A DNA stretch of 64,000 nucleotides from Agrobacterium tumefaciens (lineage in GTDB: Bacteria > Pseudomonadota > Alphaproteobacteria > Rhizobiales > Rhizobiaceae). Under the pieces are notes generated by a model. The model worked only from the letters and a program-made list of their open reading frames with translations, was not told the origin of the DNA and did not search any database. Each line of letters begins with the position of its first letter. The stretch's first letter is position 1. Location of the stretch: contig NZ_WJOK01000004.1 in the NCBI RefSeq assembly GCF_009649785.1, positions 62,001 to 126,000 of the forward strand, in the 5' to 3' direction. The translations under genes and the position numbers were made by a program. Shown here in pieces: positions 53,990 to 63,118 of the stretch.

Positions 53990-55768
53990 ATGCGACTTAG
54001 TACCATCACGAACCTGGCTTATGCTGTCACCCTCGTGCTCACGACAGTATCGGCGACCACATTCATTCTATCGGCCAGAAGCGCTTCTCAAGAGCGGGTG
54101 GCAATCCAGAATCATCTTGAACTGACCGATCTCGCCGAAGAACTGGCGATCATTGCGGACGAGCGCACCGAGGAGGCGCGTCTTTACGTCATGCGAGGCG
54201 ACGAACAGCATCTCGCAAAATTCTACGTCGACGAAGATCAGGAAAAGCACCTTGAAAACACCCTGGACAAACTCGCAGCTCTTGGTGTTTCGCCGCAAGA
54301 GGCAGGCTCATTTCAGGACATACGAAAGAGCGCCGACGCACTGGACAAAATGGAGCGCGATGCAATCGGTTTCTATCGATCCGGCCGCCAGAACGATGCA
54401 CAGCAGGTCCTGTTCGGCGATGAGCACTATCGACTGCATACGGACCTGCTGACAACCGTCGCGACGCTGAGAGAAGCCATTGCGGCCCGCTCGCAGGCGA
54501 TGGTTGACCAGGCTAAAGACCGAAGCGATTTCTACGGATCGATCGCGAAAGTGATGCTTGCGCTCACCGCCCTGATGTTTGTGGCCGTACTCTATTTTGT
54601 CCTCAGCAGACGCGTTGCCTTGCCGCTTATCAAAATGAGCAACATCGTCACGCGCCTTGCCCGGCAGGATTACAGTATCGACCTGCCCGACGAAGGCCGG
54701 CGTGACGAAATCGGTGAAATGAACCAGGCTATCAGGATCTTCCGCAGCAACGGGCTGGAACGGGAACGGCTTGACGCGGAGCACCGCAGGAATCAACGCA
54801 TCAAGGACCTGATCCTGCAGATGATGCATCGGATTCAGGCCTGCCAGAATCAGGAAGAATTGTCCGACGTCGTTTCGAAATTCATGCCGCAGATTTTCCC
54901 GGCCATTGCCGGCCGCCTGCTTGTTCTCAAGGAAAACAGTTCGGTTCTCCAATCGACCGGACAATGGTCCGATCCTTCGTTTTCCGCCCCGGAATTTTCG
55001 ATAGACGATTGCTGGGCTCTCCGTCGCGGACGTCCCCACGCCAGCAACCCGGGCGGAGACGATGTTGTCTGCCATCACCTACATGGCAGTTTCGGAACAG
55101 GCCTGTGCATACCACTCACCGCATTGGGAGAAACCGTCGGCTTATTGTATCTTGAAATTCCGCAGAGTAGCGAGACGCTGGAGTTAGAGCGGCTATATCT
55201 CGAACTCCTCGCCGAAAATATAGGCCTTGCCGTTGCAAACCTCCAGCTTCGGCAGCGGCTGGTTGGCATGGCACGGCAAGACGCACTGACTGGGCTTTTG
55301 AACCGTCGATCGCTTGATGAGACGCTGAACAGGCATATTGAAAAGCCAACCAATTCGCTTGCATGTCTGATGCTCGACATCGACCATTTCAAGCGCTTCA
55401 ATGACCGGTTTGGCCATGATGCCGGAGATGCAGTGATGCAATATGTCGCCCAGGTGCTGTCGGAAGCTGTCGGCGATCTGGGTGAACTATTCCGTTTCGG
55501 CGGCGAGGAATTCACCGTGCTCATGCCGACTGGAGGCATTGAAGATGCCATCAAGGTTGCGGAGAAACTCCGGCACGCGGTCGAGCGCGCACCTTTCACC
55601 TACCGGGGCCGTCTGCTTGACTCGATCACCATATCCATCGGTATCGCAACGTCACCGGGCGCCGGAACCGTGAGCAGCGTCCTGGAACGGGCGGACGCTG
55701 CGCTTTTGAGCGCCAAGCAGACAGGCCGGAACAAGTGGGTGTCGGCCGAGAAGCCTCCAACCGATTAG
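53990..55768 (+). CDS. Membrane-bound GGDEF diguanylate cyclase with HAMP and GAF-like domains
   Basis: A 592-residue signalling enzyme. An N-terminal helix (about 8-28) and a second at about 185-205 bracket a periplasmic helical sensor (30-180); HAMP follows (about 205-260), a GAF-like domain (about 275-430), then GGDEF (about 435-590) with DALTGLLNRRSL, LMLDIDHFKRFNDRFGHDAGD and the active-site FRFGGEEF. It should make cyclic di-GMP from two GTP. The usual inhibitory RxxD five residues before the active site is missing. Start ATG 53990 follows the signal-like helix; upstream frame adds nothing. Confidence 0.9.
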   Translation: MRLSTITNLAYAVTLVLTTVSATTFILSARSASQERVAIQNHLELTDLAEELAIIADERTEEARLYVMRGDEQHLAKFYVDEDQEKHLENTLDKLAALGVSPQEAGSFQDIRKSADALDKMERDAIGFYRSGRQNDAQQVLFGDEHYRLHTDLLTTVATLREAIAARSQAMVDQAKDRSDFYGSIAKVMLALTALMFVAVLYFVLSRRVALPLIKMSNIVTRLARQDYSIDLPDEGRRDEIGEMNQAIRIFRSNGLERERLDAEHRRNQRIKDLILQMMHRIQACQNQEELSDVVSKFMPQIFPAIAGRLLVLKENSSVLQSTGQWSDPSFSAPEFSIDDCWALRRGRPHASNPGGDDVVCHHLHGSFGTGLCIPLTALGETVGLLYLEIPQSSETLELERLYLELLAENIGLAVANLQLRQRLVGMARQDALTGLLNRRSLDETLNRHIEKPTNSLACLMLDIDHFKRFNDRFGHDAGDAVMQYVAQVLSEAVGDLGELFRFGGEEFTVLMPTGGIEDAIKVAEKLRHAVERAPFTYRGRLLDSITISIGIATSPGAGTVSSVLERADAALLSAKQTGRNKWVSAEKPPTD

Positions 55769-55834
55769 GTAGAGGCTCCGCCGCGCCGATTGCGTGGTTA
55801 TCGAAGCAGCAGCCGACCTAGCATATTTGACCTA

Positions 55835-56542
55835 CTAGACGATGAGGTTCGGGTTCTTCCACAGCTGGAATCCGCCTTCGAAAGCAAGCGCATTGTCTCC
55901 GCGGCGGCATCGGGGCGGCAGGGTATCGAGTTTTTCGACATTACCGCCGCCGATGACCACCTCATCCGGTTCAAGGGCGGCAGTCAGACGCTCTACGACA
56001 TCAGTGACGCGCTTTTGCCATTTGGCATTGCCCTTCTCTTCGCGATACGCCTCTCGGAGATAGTGCTCGTACGTTTTGCCCTTCCGATAGGGAAGATGAG
56101 CGATCTCCATGGGCTGGGCCACGTTTTCAACGATCATCGCAGCCCCCAGGCCTGTTCCGAGACCGAGAAACAACATGCGCCCGCCCTGATAGGAGCCGAT
56201 TGCCTGCATCAGCGCATCGTTAACGATACGAACGGGGCAGCGGAAAGCGCCGGCGTAATCATAACCGACCCAGCCTGTACCCAGATTGACCGGTTCGCGA
56301 AGCGGTTTGTTGTGGACGACCGGACCGGGATATCCCATGGCGATGACGTCATAGGTCATGTCTTTCGCCATGGCGGTTACGGCAATGACCATTTCTGGCC
56401 CAGTCATCGCCTTGCCGCTTTCGACCTTGCGCTCGTCGCCACCGGCACTTGAGCGGATCTTGACGTGGCTGCCGCCGATATCGATCGCTAGAACGATCCG
56501 ATCCTGTGTCATTGAACTACCGTCCGTAGTATTTGCCGGCAT
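55835..56542 (-). CDS. ROK-family glucokinase, polyphosphate glucokinase-like
   Basis: A 235-residue sugar kinase. LAIDIGGSHVKIR is the phosphate-1 loop, GYPGPV and the catalytic VNDALMQAIG (Asp base) follow, then LGLGTGLGAAM. The ROK zinc motif is absent and the length fits polyphosphate/ATP glucokinases, which phosphorylate glucose at O6. ATG 56542 has GGAG 8 bases upstream. It starts 5 bases after zwf stops and is the last gene of the glucoamylase operon, so it probably phosphorylates the glucose released by the GH15 enzyme. Confidence 0.85.
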   Translation of the reverse strand: MPANTTDGSSMTQDRIVLAIDIGGSHVKIRSSAGGDERKVESGKAMTGPEMVIAVTAMAKDMTYDVIAMGYPGPVVHNKPLREPVNLGTGWVGYDYAGAFRCPVRIVNDALMQAIGSYQGGRMLFLGLGTGLGAAMIVENVAQPMEIAHLPYRKGKTYEHYLREAYREEKGNAKWQKRVTDVVERLTAALEPDEVVIGGGNVEKLDTLPPRCRRGDNALAFEGGFQLWKNPNLIV

Positions 56543-56547
56543 GGGCG

Positions 56548-57933
56548 TCACTCCGGATCAACCCAACCGCCAGGCGGCGCGAAACTCTCCATCTCGACCG
56601 GACCCCAGCTTCCTACGGCATAGCGTGGCGGCACCGCCGGGTCGTCGAGAATGGGCTCAACGATTTTCCATGCAAGTTCTGCCGCATCCTGACGGGTGAA
56701 AAGCTGGCGTTCGCCCGCCATCGCATCGCCGATAAGCCGTTCATAAGGCGCCATGTCGCCGATGCCGTCATCGACAGCACCCAGTTCCACCGCCTCGCCG
56801 AGCATACCGTCCCCGGCAGCCTTGCGGCGCGCGCCAATGCCGATGGCGATATCTGGCCCGAGCCGAAAGCGCACATAATTTGCGGCCGCCGCCTCAACAT
56901 CGCCGAAAAGCGCTATCGGCGGCCGCTTGAAACGCACCACAACTTCGGTTGCATGGGCAGGTAGGTTCTTTCCGGCGCGGATGAAGAAAGGCACGCCGTT
57001 CCAGCGCCATGTGGCCACACGAAACCGCACGGCGGCAAAGGTCTCGCGGCTGGAGCCGGGCGCAACGCCGGGTTCGTCGAGATAACCGTCGAACTGGCCA
57101 CGCACAACATCCTCGCGGCTGAGTGGTGGCATGGCTTTGAGGATCTGCACTTTCTCATCGACAAGATCGTCCGAAGCGCTTGTTGCCGGTGGCTCCATGG
57201 CCAGTAGCAACAGCACGTTGATGAGATGGTTCTGGATCACATCCCGGATGCATCCAACCTCGTCATAAAACTTTCCGCGTCCCTTGATGCCGAAATCCTC
57301 GGCCATGGTGATCTGCACGCTTTCAACATGGTCGCGGTTCCAGACCGGTTCAAGAAACGCATTGGCGAACCGGAAATAAAGAAGATTCTGAATCGCCTCC
57401 TTGCCGAGAAAATGGTCGATACGAAAAATGGCGTCCTCTTCGAAAACCGCGTGCAGCGACTGGTTCAGCGCCTCCGCCGTGGCAAGATCGCGGCCAAACG
57501 GTTTCTCCACCATCAATCGTGCCGAGGCGGCTATTCCGGCCTTATCAAGCCCGGTCACCACGGTTTCAAACAGTGACGGCGGAATGGCGAGGTAATAAAG
57601 CGGATGACCGTGGTCACCGAGTTCAGCGCGCAGCTTTTCGAATGTCGCCTCGTTACGGTAGTCGCCGGACACGTAATGCAGTTGAGAAGCGAATTTTTCG
57701 AAGACGGCTTCATCGATCTTGTCGACGTGGCTGGTAACCGCGTCGCGCGCCCTCGCGATCAGCTGATCGCGCGACCAGTCATCGAAGGCGACACCGATGA
57801 CTGGCGTTTGAAGCGCGCCGCGTTTCACCATGGCGTAAAGGGAAGGAAAGATCATTTTGTAGGCAAGGTCGCCCGTGGCACCGAACACCACGAGCACGTC
57901 CGATCGCTGCTTGTCCATGGCCGGCGCCCTCAT
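56548..57933 (-). CDS. zwf: Glucose-6-phosphate 1-dehydrogenase
   Basis: A 461-residue cytoplasmic enzyme oxidising glucose-6-phosphate to 6-phosphogluconolactone with NADP (or NAD). [18 protein letters not shown] is the cofactor loop, VEKPFGRDL follows, and [13 protein letters not shown] has the catalytic His. The sequence is about 20 residues shorter than E. coli Zwf, mostly in the C-terminal part. It overlaps the gnd stop by four bases (ATGA). This is likely one of several zwf copies in such genomes, paired here with the short gnd. Confidence 0.94.
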   Translation of the reverse strand: MRAPAMDKQRSDVLVVFGATGDLAYKMIFPSLYAMVKRGALQTPVIGVAFDDWSRDQLIARARDAVTSHVDKIDEAVFEKFASQLHYVSGDYRNEATFEKLRAELGDHGHPLYYLAIPPSLFETVVTGLDKAGIAASARLMVEKPFGRDLATAEALNQSLHAVFEEDAIFRIDHFLGKEAIQNLLYFRFANAFLEPVWNRDHVESVQITMAEDFGIKGRGKFYDEVGCIRDVIQNHLINVLLLLAMEPPATSASDDLVDEKVQILKAMPPLSREDVVRGQFDGYLDEPGVAPGSSRETFAAVRFRVATWRWNGVPFFIRAGKNLPAHATEVVVRFKRPPIALFGDVEAAAANYVRFRLGPDIAIGIGARRKAAGDGMLGEAVELGAVDDGIGDMAPYERLIGDAMAGERQLFTRQDAAELAWKIVEPILDDPAVPPRYAVGSWGPVEMESFAPPGGWVDPE

Positions 57934-58934
57934 TTTGCTTTTTCCAGATGGCCACCAAAGGCATTGCGCATGGCCGAGAGTACCTTGCCGGCAAACTCCG
58001 CCTCACCGCGTGAGGAGAAGCGCTCGAACAGGGCGGAAGCCAAAACAGGCGCAGGAACACCCGTTTCGACGGCCGCCTGAAGGGTCCAGCGCCCTTCGCC
58101 TGAATCTGACACCCGCCCGCCATACTGGTCGAGATGAGGGTCCTGCTTCAGCGCCTCCGCCGTCAGATCGAGCAACCACGAGCCGATGACAGACCCATGC
58201 CGCCAGACCTCCGTCACGGCAGGAAGATCGATGTCGAACTGGTAGTATTGCGGGTGGGCGAGCGGCGCCGTTTCCGCATCGGCCTCCCGGTGCTGCGTGC
58301 CGGCATTCGCGGCCTTCAAGATATTCAGGCCTTCCGCATAGGCGGCCATAACACCGTATTCGATGCCATTGTGAACCATCTTGACGAAATGCCCTGCGCC
58401 TGACGGTCCGCAATGCAAATATCCCATTGGCGCCGTGCCGGTGACGGGATCGGCCGCGATGCCCTGGCCCGCACCGGGAGAAAGCGAAGCAAAAATCGGA
58501 TCGAGCCGCTGCACGGCACCCAACGGGCCACCGATCATCAGAGAATAGCCGCGCTCCAGACCCCAGACGCCACCGGATGTACCGGTGTCGATGAAGTCGA
58601 TGCTACGGGGCGCAAATTCCGCCGCCAAATCGATGGCATCCCGGTAGAAGGAGTTGCCGCCATCGATGATGGCATCGCCCGCCTGCAGTCTGGCGGCAAA
58701 GTCACGAGCAATTTTCGGCGTTATTGCCGCGGGCAGCATTAGCCAGACGGCGCGTGGCGGTGACAGCTTCGCGACCAGGTCGTCCGGCGAGGTCGCGCCA
58801 ACTGCGCCTTCCTTCACCAATGCTGCGACATTGTCGAGATTGACGTCGAAGACCACGCAATCATGACCCTGTTTCAGAAGACGGCGCACCATGTTTGCGC
58901 CCATTCGTCCAAGCCCAACCATTCCGATCTGCAT
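57930..58934 (-). CDS. gnd: 6-Phosphogluconate dehydrogenase, short (GndA/YqeC-type)
   Basis: A 334-residue decarboxylating dehydrogenase making ribulose-5-phosphate and CO2 from 6-phosphogluconate. It is the short form (about 300-340 residues) rather than the 470-residue form. [13 protein letters not shown] binds NAD(P); [28 protein letters not shown] and the catalytic Lys in [14 protein letters not shown] are typical. Start ATG 58934 has GGAG 7 bases upstream; the frame to 58955 is not used. It lies 36 bases after the GH15 stop and overlaps zwf. Confidence 0.92.
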   Translation of the reverse strand: MQIGMVGLGRMGANMVRRLLKQGHDCVVFDVNLDNVAALVKEGAVGATSPDDLVAKLSPPRAVWLMLPAAITPKIARDFAARLQAGDAIIDGGNSFYRDAIDLAAEFAPRSIDFIDTGTSGGVWGLERGYSLMIGGPLGAVQRLDPIFASLSPGAGQGIAADPVTGTAPMGYLHCGPSGAGHFVKMVHNGIEYGVMAAYAEGLNILKAANAGTQHREADAETAPLAHPQYYQFDIDLPAVTEVWRHGSVIGSWLLDLTAEALKQDPHLDQYGGRVSDSGEGRWTLQAAVETGVPAPVLASALFERFSSRGEAEFAGKVLSAMRNAFGGHLEKAK

Positions 58935-58970
58935 GCTGACACTCCATTTGTCCAATGCGCGATATGTACT

Positions 58971-61376
58971 TCATTCGCCGAGGCGAACGGTGAAATCCTG
59001 GTTTTCCCAATTCCCTGTGTTTGGCCAAAAGAAAGTAAAAACAATTGCGTCGCCCGCCGCCATATCCTGAACGGGCAAGTCGACGAAATATGTGCCAAGG
59101 CCGGAAGCAATCGTTCTGGTGTCGCTGGTCGTCACCCAGCCATCCGCACTCCAGTGCACGACAGCATCATCCGTCAGTTCGAGCCGCAACATCTTGCCGG
59201 CCGGTATCCCGGCAATCTTGTTATTGAAACACCAGATCCGAAGGTGGGAAGGCGTCTTGTTGAGGATGTATCGTTCCACACCCTGCGGCGGCATGTCGAA
59301 AACGGAACCATCTGCAAGCGACCGCAGAAGTTTGATATGTTCAGCATGCGCCCAGACCAGCGGCATCGCACTTCCTGAGGGCTGGCCGTAGAAAAGCTCG
59401 TATTCGGGGATGTCGGGCTGGTCCCAGAGCTGCTCGGGGAAAAGGCCGTTCCCACCGGCCGATTTCTCCAGCGTTACCAGCAGCGCTTCGGCCACCTCCC
59501 GCCTTCCCGCAGCAAGCTCGTAATGGGCGCGTTCGCCGGTCAAAAGCGGCCATGGCCGCCCCCGCCCGGTGCCGTCGAATGCTGCTCCATCGGCGTGCTC
59601 ACCATATCCATCGCCCGTATATCTATACCATACAGGCCCCTGCGGCAGATCGGCACGCAGGCAATGGTCGATTGCTTTGATCGTCGCGAGAATATGCGGA
59701 TCGTCAGGCGCGCGCAGGCCGAAGCGAACAAGGGCAAGCGCATCGGGGCTGATGACGTCGCTGGTCGGCAGCGTGGAACGGTCCGGCGTCTGGTTGCGGA
59801 TGGGCGTATCGCCGAATGGTCGAGCTACGTCGGTCGCGTCAGGCGAAGCGATGCGAACATAGTGGCCGGAAATGCCAAGCGCGGCGCAGAATGTCTCGTC
59901 ACCGGCAAAGGTCCATTGTTCGATCTGCTCGTTCCAGCAATCAGCCGTTTCCCGTAGATGTACGGCTACGGCAGCATCACCGTCCATATCGATAAGCTCG
60001 GCAGCGGCAAGCAGCGCAGCGATCTCGACGGCAAGGGTGAAGGGACTGTAGCCGGCATCCTCTTCCCACCTGTCCTCCCCGGTCGTCGGGCCATTTGCCA
60101 GAATATAGGCTGCGGCGCGGTGGATCATCGGCATAAAATCCGCCCGCGTGGCATGATCCAGGTGACCATATCGATGCAGCATATCCGCCAGCAGGATCGG
60201 AAAGGCGCATTCATCCATCTGTACGCCCGGCCAATAGGGTTTGCCATCCAGCCAGAGATTTTGCGGCCAGCGACCCGATGGCTGCTGCACCTGACGAAGA
60301 TAATTGAGGATCGCCAGCGCCTCATGGTGATCGCCGGCCGCCAGAAATCCGCCGGCCGCTTCCACCAGATCGCGCGGCCAGACCAGGTGATAACCACCGA
60401 GATCGTCATCGCTCTTCGATGCGCCCCAAGGGATCGAAAGGCTTGCAACAACAGCGCCCGGCCGGTCGGCGGCACGATGTGCGGCGAGCACTGCTGTCGA
60501 CACCCGATAGGAATTGATGCCGTGATGCGTATCGCGGTCGAGCGTTTCCAGCCGGTCTTGCCAGTTGCGCCAGTTGGCAACGTAGGCCTCGTGCGCCCGT
60601 TCAAAGCCATGCTTCAGACTGTAAACGGCCGCCGCAGCCGCTGCATATTCCGTCTCGCCAAAGCCGAGCGCCAATGTTGCCGCGCCATTGACATCACTGA
60701 AGTCGATCTCACCTGCCAGCGAGACATTTCCGTCATCGGCTCGCTGGTACTCTTCAACGATGCGTCCGTGCCGATGCAACTGCTGCCAACCATCGGAAAC
60801 ACCCACGAAACCGGCGCTGACTGCCCGCCAGGGCAGATCGCAGACAAGCGCAAGATATCGTGAACGGCCGGTCGCGAAGAGGACCTGATGTCCCTCATAG
60901 TCGCCAATCCAAGCCGAGTTAAGATTGCCTGCATTGACGAGATGAGGTGCCAGCAGCGCAGTCACGCGATAATCCGAAATTTGTCCCTTCAGGGGAATGA
61001 ACGAAAGCTGCTGAAGAACACTGGCCCGCGCGGGATCGCTGATCACCTGTTTCTCAATTCTGAACGAGCCATCCGTCGCCGTATTGGTAATGTGAAATGC
61101 CGGAATTCCGCTTTTAAAAGGGCGGGTGACGGATACGCAGTCGCGTTTTTCCTCCGAAAAGTAACCCTCAGGCCCAGTGACAACAAAACCGAGATCGCGG
61201 GTGCAGGCACTGTCTATCCTCGGATAATAGACCTCGTTCAGAATGCCGTGGCTGAGCGTGAACCAGATAGGCGATGCTTCCGACAGCGCAGTGCCGACCC
61301 CGTTTTTGGCGCTCGACGTCCAGCGCGCTTCTATGCCAGGCGCGCCCGGTGCAAAATCCAGTCCGGTGCGCATCAT
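58971..61376 (-). CDS. GH15 glucoamylase (glucan 1,4-alpha-glucosidase)
   Basis: An 801-residue enzyme. The N-terminal 280 residues are a beta-sandwich (GVGTALSEASPIWFTLSHGILNEV cut, typical of bacterial glucoamylases). The (alpha/alpha)6 GH15 catalytic domain has YHLVWPRDLVEAA, GRWPQNLWLDGKPYW, DRWEEDAGYSPFTLA with the general acid Glu, and WPLLTGERAHYEL with the general base Glu. A C-terminal sandwich of about 100 residues ends the protein. No signal peptide is seen, so it probably acts in the cytoplasm on glycogen or maltodextrins. It is the first gene of an operon with gnd, zwf and a glucokinase. Confidence 0.93.
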   Translation of the reverse strand: MMRTGLDFAPGAPGIEARWTSSAKNGVGTALSEASPIWFTLSHGILNEVYYPRIDSACTRDLGFVVTGPEGYFSEEKRDCVSVTRPFKSGIPAFHITNTATDGSFRIEKQVISDPARASVLQQLSFIPLKGQISDYRVTALLAPHLVNAGNLNSAWIGDYEGHQVLFATGRSRYLALVCDLPWRAVSAGFVGVSDGWQQLHRHGRIVEEYQRADDGNVSLAGEIDFSDVNGAATLALGFGETEYAAAAAAVYSLKHGFERAHEAYVANWRNWQDRLETLDRDTHHGINSYRVSTAVLAAHRAADRPGAVVASLSIPWGASKSDDDLGGYHLVWPRDLVEAAGGFLAAGDHHEALAILNYLRQVQQPSGRWPQNLWLDGKPYWPGVQMDECAFPILLADMLHRYGHLDHATRADFMPMIHRAAAYILANGPTTGEDRWEEDAGYSPFTLAVEIAALLAAAELIDMDGDAAVAVHLRETADCWNEQIEQWTFAGDETFCAALGISGHYVRIASPDATDVARPFGDTPIRNQTPDRSTLPTSDVISPDALALVRFGLRAPDDPHILATIKAIDHCLRADLPQGPVWYRYTGDGYGEHADGAAFDGTGRGRPWPLLTGERAHYELAAGRREVAEALLVTLEKSAGGNGLFPEQLWDQPDIPEYELFYGQPSGSAMPLVWAHAEHIKLLRSLADGSVFDMPPQGVERYILNKTPSHLRIWCFNNKIAGIPAGKMLRLELTDDAVVHWSADGWVTTSDTRTIASGLGTYFVDLPVQDMAAGDAIVFTFFWPNTGNWENQDFTVRLGE

Positions 61377-61720
61377 GAAATGTCTCGGTTACGCTGATGA
61401 GGCAGGCGAAAGTGGCGCGAATTGCAGTCCTGAGCAGTCATGACGGGTATCTCGACCTTGAACCAAGGCTCTGTTCCTGGATAACAACAGGAAACCGGCT
61501 TACCGGTTCCTTGCTCATATCCACAACGGATGCAGCCTCGCCATAAAGCTAGGTATTGGCGAACTGGTACACAACTAAAGATTTGGTAATTTAAGCCGCG
61601 CCGCGCGTGGAGGTTTCGGGTTGCAGGACCAACACGCTCAGCCACCAAGCCGCCGCTAGAGCGGGCGGCCGTTGGGGATCACACCGATATTGCCGATGAA
61701 CCGGCTATTCCAAGTGGACA
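61377..61720. other. Intergenic upstream of the glucoamylase operon
   Basis: No gene is supported. An inverted repeat AACCGG-CTTA-CCGGTT is at 61493-61508, flanked by GGA and TCC, about 120 bases before the GH15 start, and may be an operator. A local AT-rich stretch is at 61570-61590. The FGGY kinase gene ends at the right edge with no clear terminator. Confidence 0.4.
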
Positions 61721-63118
61721 TCAACCGCCCGACCAGCCCCTTGCATTGCCTATGGCGCGTGCAAAGCGAGCGTGATCCGCTTCTTCGACCGATCCGTCGG
61801 GTTTGAATATCTCCGCATCTTTTCGCATGGCGGTGACATCGATATCGCACAGTTCCGCGAGACCAAGCGCCGTCAACTCGCGCATGGCCGGAACGCAGAT
61901 GGTCCGACCACTGGCAGCGGCCAGGAAACGGGCGAAATAGCGACTGTTCGACAGGCCGCCATCTATCGAAATCGTACCGCCGATGGGAACGAAAGTCTGC
62001 GCGGCTTCGATCAACCGAACCGTCAGCAGGGCAATGCCCTCAAGCAGGGCGCGCACCATGTCACTCCGCGCCGTTGCGTGGTCCATGCCGATGAAAAGCG
62101 GTACGGCCTGTCTATCCCAATATGGCGCGGCAAGGCCCGAGAATGCGGGCACGAACACCAGTCCACGACGAACGGCCGATGAACCCTCAAAACCGTCAAG
62201 TTCGGTATTGTCAACATAAAGGCCGATCTTTCGCGCCCATTCCAGCGCGGCACCGGCGTCATAAACCCCGCCTTCTATGGCGAAAATGGCTGCGCCGCCT
62301 TGCTTTTGCCAGCCAATGGTGGGCAGAAGCTCCCCCGACAACGGGCGTTCGTGACCAGCGATGGCCAACAGAAAGGCGCCCGTGCCGAAGGTTATCTTAC
62401 AATCGCCCGGTTTGCGGCAACCGTGCCCATAAAGCGCCGCCTGCTGATCGACGATGGAAACGCGAATGGGCGTTCCCTCGATGGAACCGAAGCCGCCATT
62501 AACAGGACCGATTGCGGGCAGGCAATCCAGCGGCACCCCATGAAGAGCGCAGAGTTCCGGGCTCCAGGCACCGGTTGCCAGATCAAGCAGTCCCGTCCGC
62601 GAGGCCGTTGCAAGGTCGGTGCGGAAACAGCTTGCAAGCCGATCCAGAAAGAATGCGTCGGTGGTGCCCAGGCGCAACCGCCCTTCGGCTCTCGCCCGTG
62701 CCACCGCCGGATTGTGCCTTAGCAACCACGACAGTTTGCTCGCCGAAAAATAGGGATCGAGCGGCAATCCGCAAATCTCTTTCGATCGTTCCGCAGCCGA
62801 TTGGGGCAGAGCGGCCAGGGCTTCGGCGGTGCGGGCATCCTGCCAGACGATGACCGGCGACAGCGCTTCCCCACTCTCGGCATCCCACGCCAGGCAACTC
62901 TCGCCCTGGTTGGCGATCGCGATCGCATCTACCGGCCCGGCATCGGCCAGTACCGCGCGGATGTTGCGCAAAAGCTCTTCCGGATCATGCTCCACATGGC
63001 CGGGGTTTGGATAGAACTGTGCATGACGCAGGCTTGAGACGAGTTGCGCCGTGCCACCGTCGCTTATCACAACGCATCGGGTCGACGTCGTTCCCTGATC
63101 GATCGCCGCTATGCGCAT
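61721..63118 (-). CDS. FGGY-family carbohydrate kinase (glycerol kinase-like)
   Basis: A 465-residue kinase with the FGGY actin-like fold. IDQGTTSTRCVVI is the N-terminal phosphate loop, IANQGESCLAWD and VIVWQDART are the usual substrate-side motifs, ITFGTGAFLLA and ISIDGGLSNSRYFARFLA complete the ATP site. It matches glycerol kinase in order of motifs but is about 35 residues shorter, so the substrate could be glycerol or a related polyol. ATG 63118 overlaps the stop of the FAD gene by one base (TGATG), so the two are translationally coupled and probably act in one pathway. Confidence 0.87.
   Translation of the reverse strand: MRIAAIDQGTTSTRCVVISDGGTAQLVSSLRHAQFYPNPGHVEHDPEELLRNIRAVLADAGPVDAIAIANQGESCLAWDAESGEALSPVIVWQDARTAEALAALPQSAAERSKEICGLPLDPYFSASKLSWLLRHNPAVARARAEGRLRLGTTDAFFLDRLASCFRTDLATASRTGLLDLATGAWSPELCALHGVPLDCLPAIGPVNGGFGSIEGTPIRVSIVDQQAALYGHGCRKPGDCKITFGTGAFLLAIAGHERPLSGELLPTIGWQKQGGAAIFAIEGGVYDAGAALEWARKIGLYVDNTELDGFEGSSAVRRGLVFVPAFSGLAAPYWDRQAVPLFIGMDHATARSDMVRALLEGIALLTVRLIEAAQTFVPIGGTISIDGGLSNSRYFARFLAAASGRTICVPAMRELTALGLAELCDIDVTAMRKDAEIFKPDGSVEEADHARFARAIGNARGWSGG

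Noticed and set aside
59958-60863. A 301-codon plus-strand frame opposite the GH15 gene
   Set aside because: Antisense to conserved catalytic motifs of the glucoamylase; no evidence of its own.
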